A stretch of 58,192 nucleotides of DNA from an uncultured Corynebacterium sp. (GTDB lineage: Bacteria > Actinomycetota > Actinomycetes > Mycobacteriales > Mycobacteriaceae): assembly GCF_947253065.1 (NCBI RefSeq), contig NZ_CAMXWS010000010.1:1-58192 (forward strand). Direction: 5' to 3'. The notes under the pieces were generated by a model. It was given only the letters and a program-made list of their open reading frames with translations, was not told the DNA's origin and did not search any database. Positions 57,040 through 58,192 of this stretch are shown piece after piece (within the stretch, counting starts at the first letter, position 1; every line of letters begins with the position of its first letter). Both the position numbers and the translations under genes were made by a program.

Positions 57040-58192
57040 ATGCGCATGACTGTGATTGGCACTGGGTACCTCGGAGCGACGCACGCGGCTTGCATGGCTG
57101 AGCTGGGGCACGAGGTGCTCGGTATTGATGTTGACCAGGCGAAAATCGACGCGTTGAAGAACGGCGATGTGCCGTTTTATGAGCCGGGTCTGCCGGAGGT
57201 GCTGAAGCGCAATATTGATGCTGGCAACCTCGGTTTCACAACTGATTATGCGAAGGCTGCAGCTTTCGCGAATGTGCACTTCATCGGTGTGGGTACGCCG
57301 CAGTTGCGTGGTTCGTACGCGGCGGACACGACGTATGTTGAGGCCGCGATCGATAGTCTCGTTCCGCATTTGGAGGGCGACCACCTGATCCTCGGCAAGT
57401 CGACGGTTCCGGTGGGTACGGCGCGCGCTTTGCAGGAGCGTGCTGATGCGCTCGTGGCGAAGGCAGGCAAAGGCGCCACTGTAGAAATCGCCTGGAATCC
57501 GGAGTTTTTGCGTGAGGGCTACGCGGTCAAGGACACGATTGAGCCGGACCGAATCGTGCTGGGTGTTCGCGCCGAGAATTCGCGCGGTGAGGAGATCGCC
57601 TGTGAGGTCTATGCCACTCCGTTGAAGCGTGAAACACCTTTCATCGTCACTGATTTGCAGACCGCTGAGCTGGTGAAAGTCTCGGCGAATGCTTTCCTGG
57701 CTACGAAGATTTCCTTCATCAACGCGGTGTCTGAGGTCTGCGAGGCAGTCGGCGCTGACGTCACTCAGCTTGCCGACGCAATCGGCTACGACGACCGTAT
57801 CGGCCGCAAATTCCTGGGCGCTGGCCTCGGCTTCGGTGGTGGCTGCCTGCCGAAGGATATCCGCGCATTCATGGCCCGCGCCGGCGAGCTCGGCGCTGAC
57901 CAGGCGCTGACTTTCTTGCGTGAGGTGGACGCGATCAACATGCGCCGCCGTCAGCGCGTTGTCGATCTTTCGCGCGACATTCTTGGCTCGGTCATCGGCC
58001 GTCGAATCACTGTGCTGGGTGCCGCGTTCAAGCCGAATTCCGACGATGTGCGCGATTCGCCCGCACTCGCCGTCGCGGGCCAGCTCAACCTCGCTGGCGC
58101 CTCGGTCCGCGTGTATGACCCGCAGGGCATGGACAACGCGCGCAAGGTCTTCCCAACGCTCGATTACGCATCCTCGCTCGACGACGCGCTGA
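57040..58192 (+). CDS. ugd: UDP-glucose 6-dehydrogenase (partial, runs off right edge)
   Basis: About 384 residues of a UDP-glucose/GDP-mannose dehydrogenase, which makes UDP-glucuronate with two NAD. The NAD-binding loop MTVIGTGYLGATHAACMAEL opens it. AWNPEFLREGYAVKD, the catalytic LGFGGGCLPKDIRAF (Cys) and VLGAAFKPNSDDVRDSPAL in the C-terminal domain are intact. CATAAT at 57027-57032 would be a -10 box placing transcription near the ATG at 57040, suggesting a leaderless start; ATGs at 57031 and 57046 are alternatives. The C-terminus lies beyond the window. Confidence 0.93.
   Translation, partial: MRMTVIGTGYLGATHAACMAELGHEVLGIDVDQAKIDALKNGDVPFYEPGLPEVLKRNIDAGNLGFTTDYAKAAAFANVHFIGVGTPQLRGSYAADTTYVEAAIDSLVPHLEGDHLILGKSTVPVGTARALQERADALVAKAGKGATVEIAWNPEFLREGYAVKDTIEPDRIVLGVRAENSRGEEIACEVYATPLKRETPFIVTDLQTAELVKVSANAFLATKISFINAVSEVCEAVGADVTQLADAIGYDDRIGRKFLGAGLGFGGGCLPKDIRAFMARAGELGADQALTFLREVDAINMRRRQRVVDLSRDILGSVIGRRITVLGAAFKPNSDDVRDSPALAVAGQLNLAGASVRVYDPQGMDNARKVFPTLDYASSLDDAL

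Overview
This window is chromosomal DNA from a mycolic-acid-producing Corynebacterium. The evidence is the complete corynomycolate and arabinogalactan locus: glfT2, a PAP2 phosphatase, ubiA, aftB, two mycolyltransferases (one with LGFP repeats), an Rv3802c-like cutinase, fadD32, pks13, accD4, a CmpL1/MmpL3-type exporter, a TmaT-like acetyltransferase and an AftD-like protein. I cannot name the species. No rRNA and no CRISPR array are present; one tRNA-Gly is.

Region 1 (1-9.9 kb) is accessory. A minus-strand operon runs NYN nuclease, then a methyltransferase-like/S-like fusion with a degenerate catalytic motif, then hsdM, hsdS and hsdR (hsdR leaves the left edge). A promoter overlaid by repeated TTCACA-type sites precedes it. 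Next come a zinc-ribbon-like hypothetical protein, a frameshifted EamA transporter, an AlbA_2/ATPase/winged-helix protein bracketed by AACAACT repeat clusters, and decayed gene remnants.

Region 2 (9.8-31.6 kb) is the cell-envelope core. It holds a GT87 enzyme, a small helical protein and a DUF222-HNH protein, then plus-strand genes for galactan synthesis (glfT2), arabinose donor synthesis (PAP2, ubiA), arabinan capping (aftB), mycolate transfer (two esterases) and mycolate condensation (fadD32-pks13-accD4). A 30-codon ORF with a strong ribosome binding site follows accD4.

Region 3 (31.6-36.5 kb) is an accessory pocket: a VapBC pair whose toxin carries an amber codon, a DUF3054 protein, a truncated IS3-type transposase, a two-gene secreted/membrane pair with a Cys/Gly/Ala-rich C-terminus, and a secreted VWA-domain protein.

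Region 4 (36.5-55 kb) returns to envelope functions (flippase-like protein, MmpL exporter, methyltransferase, GT4, DUF3068, TmaT-like, AftD-like, GH3 lipoprotein, VanW protein) mixed with trmB, a second NYN protein and pck. An orphan Phd-type antitoxin sits beside the remains of its toxin.

Region 5 (55-58.2 kb) has a lipase, a truncated lipase copy, tRNA-Gly, dcd and the start of ugd.

The envelope genes form one pathway. FadD32, AccD4 and Pks13 make the mycolate, the MmpL exporter and TmaT-like acetyltransferase serve its export as trehalose monomycolate, and the mycolyltransferases attach it to arabinan built with UbiA, PAP2, AftB, AftD and GlfT2 products. The most unusual sequence-level signal is an exact 11-mer, CGTCGATAAGC, found 14 times and usually preceded by a G-rich tract. 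It is absent from the left 11 kb accessory region.
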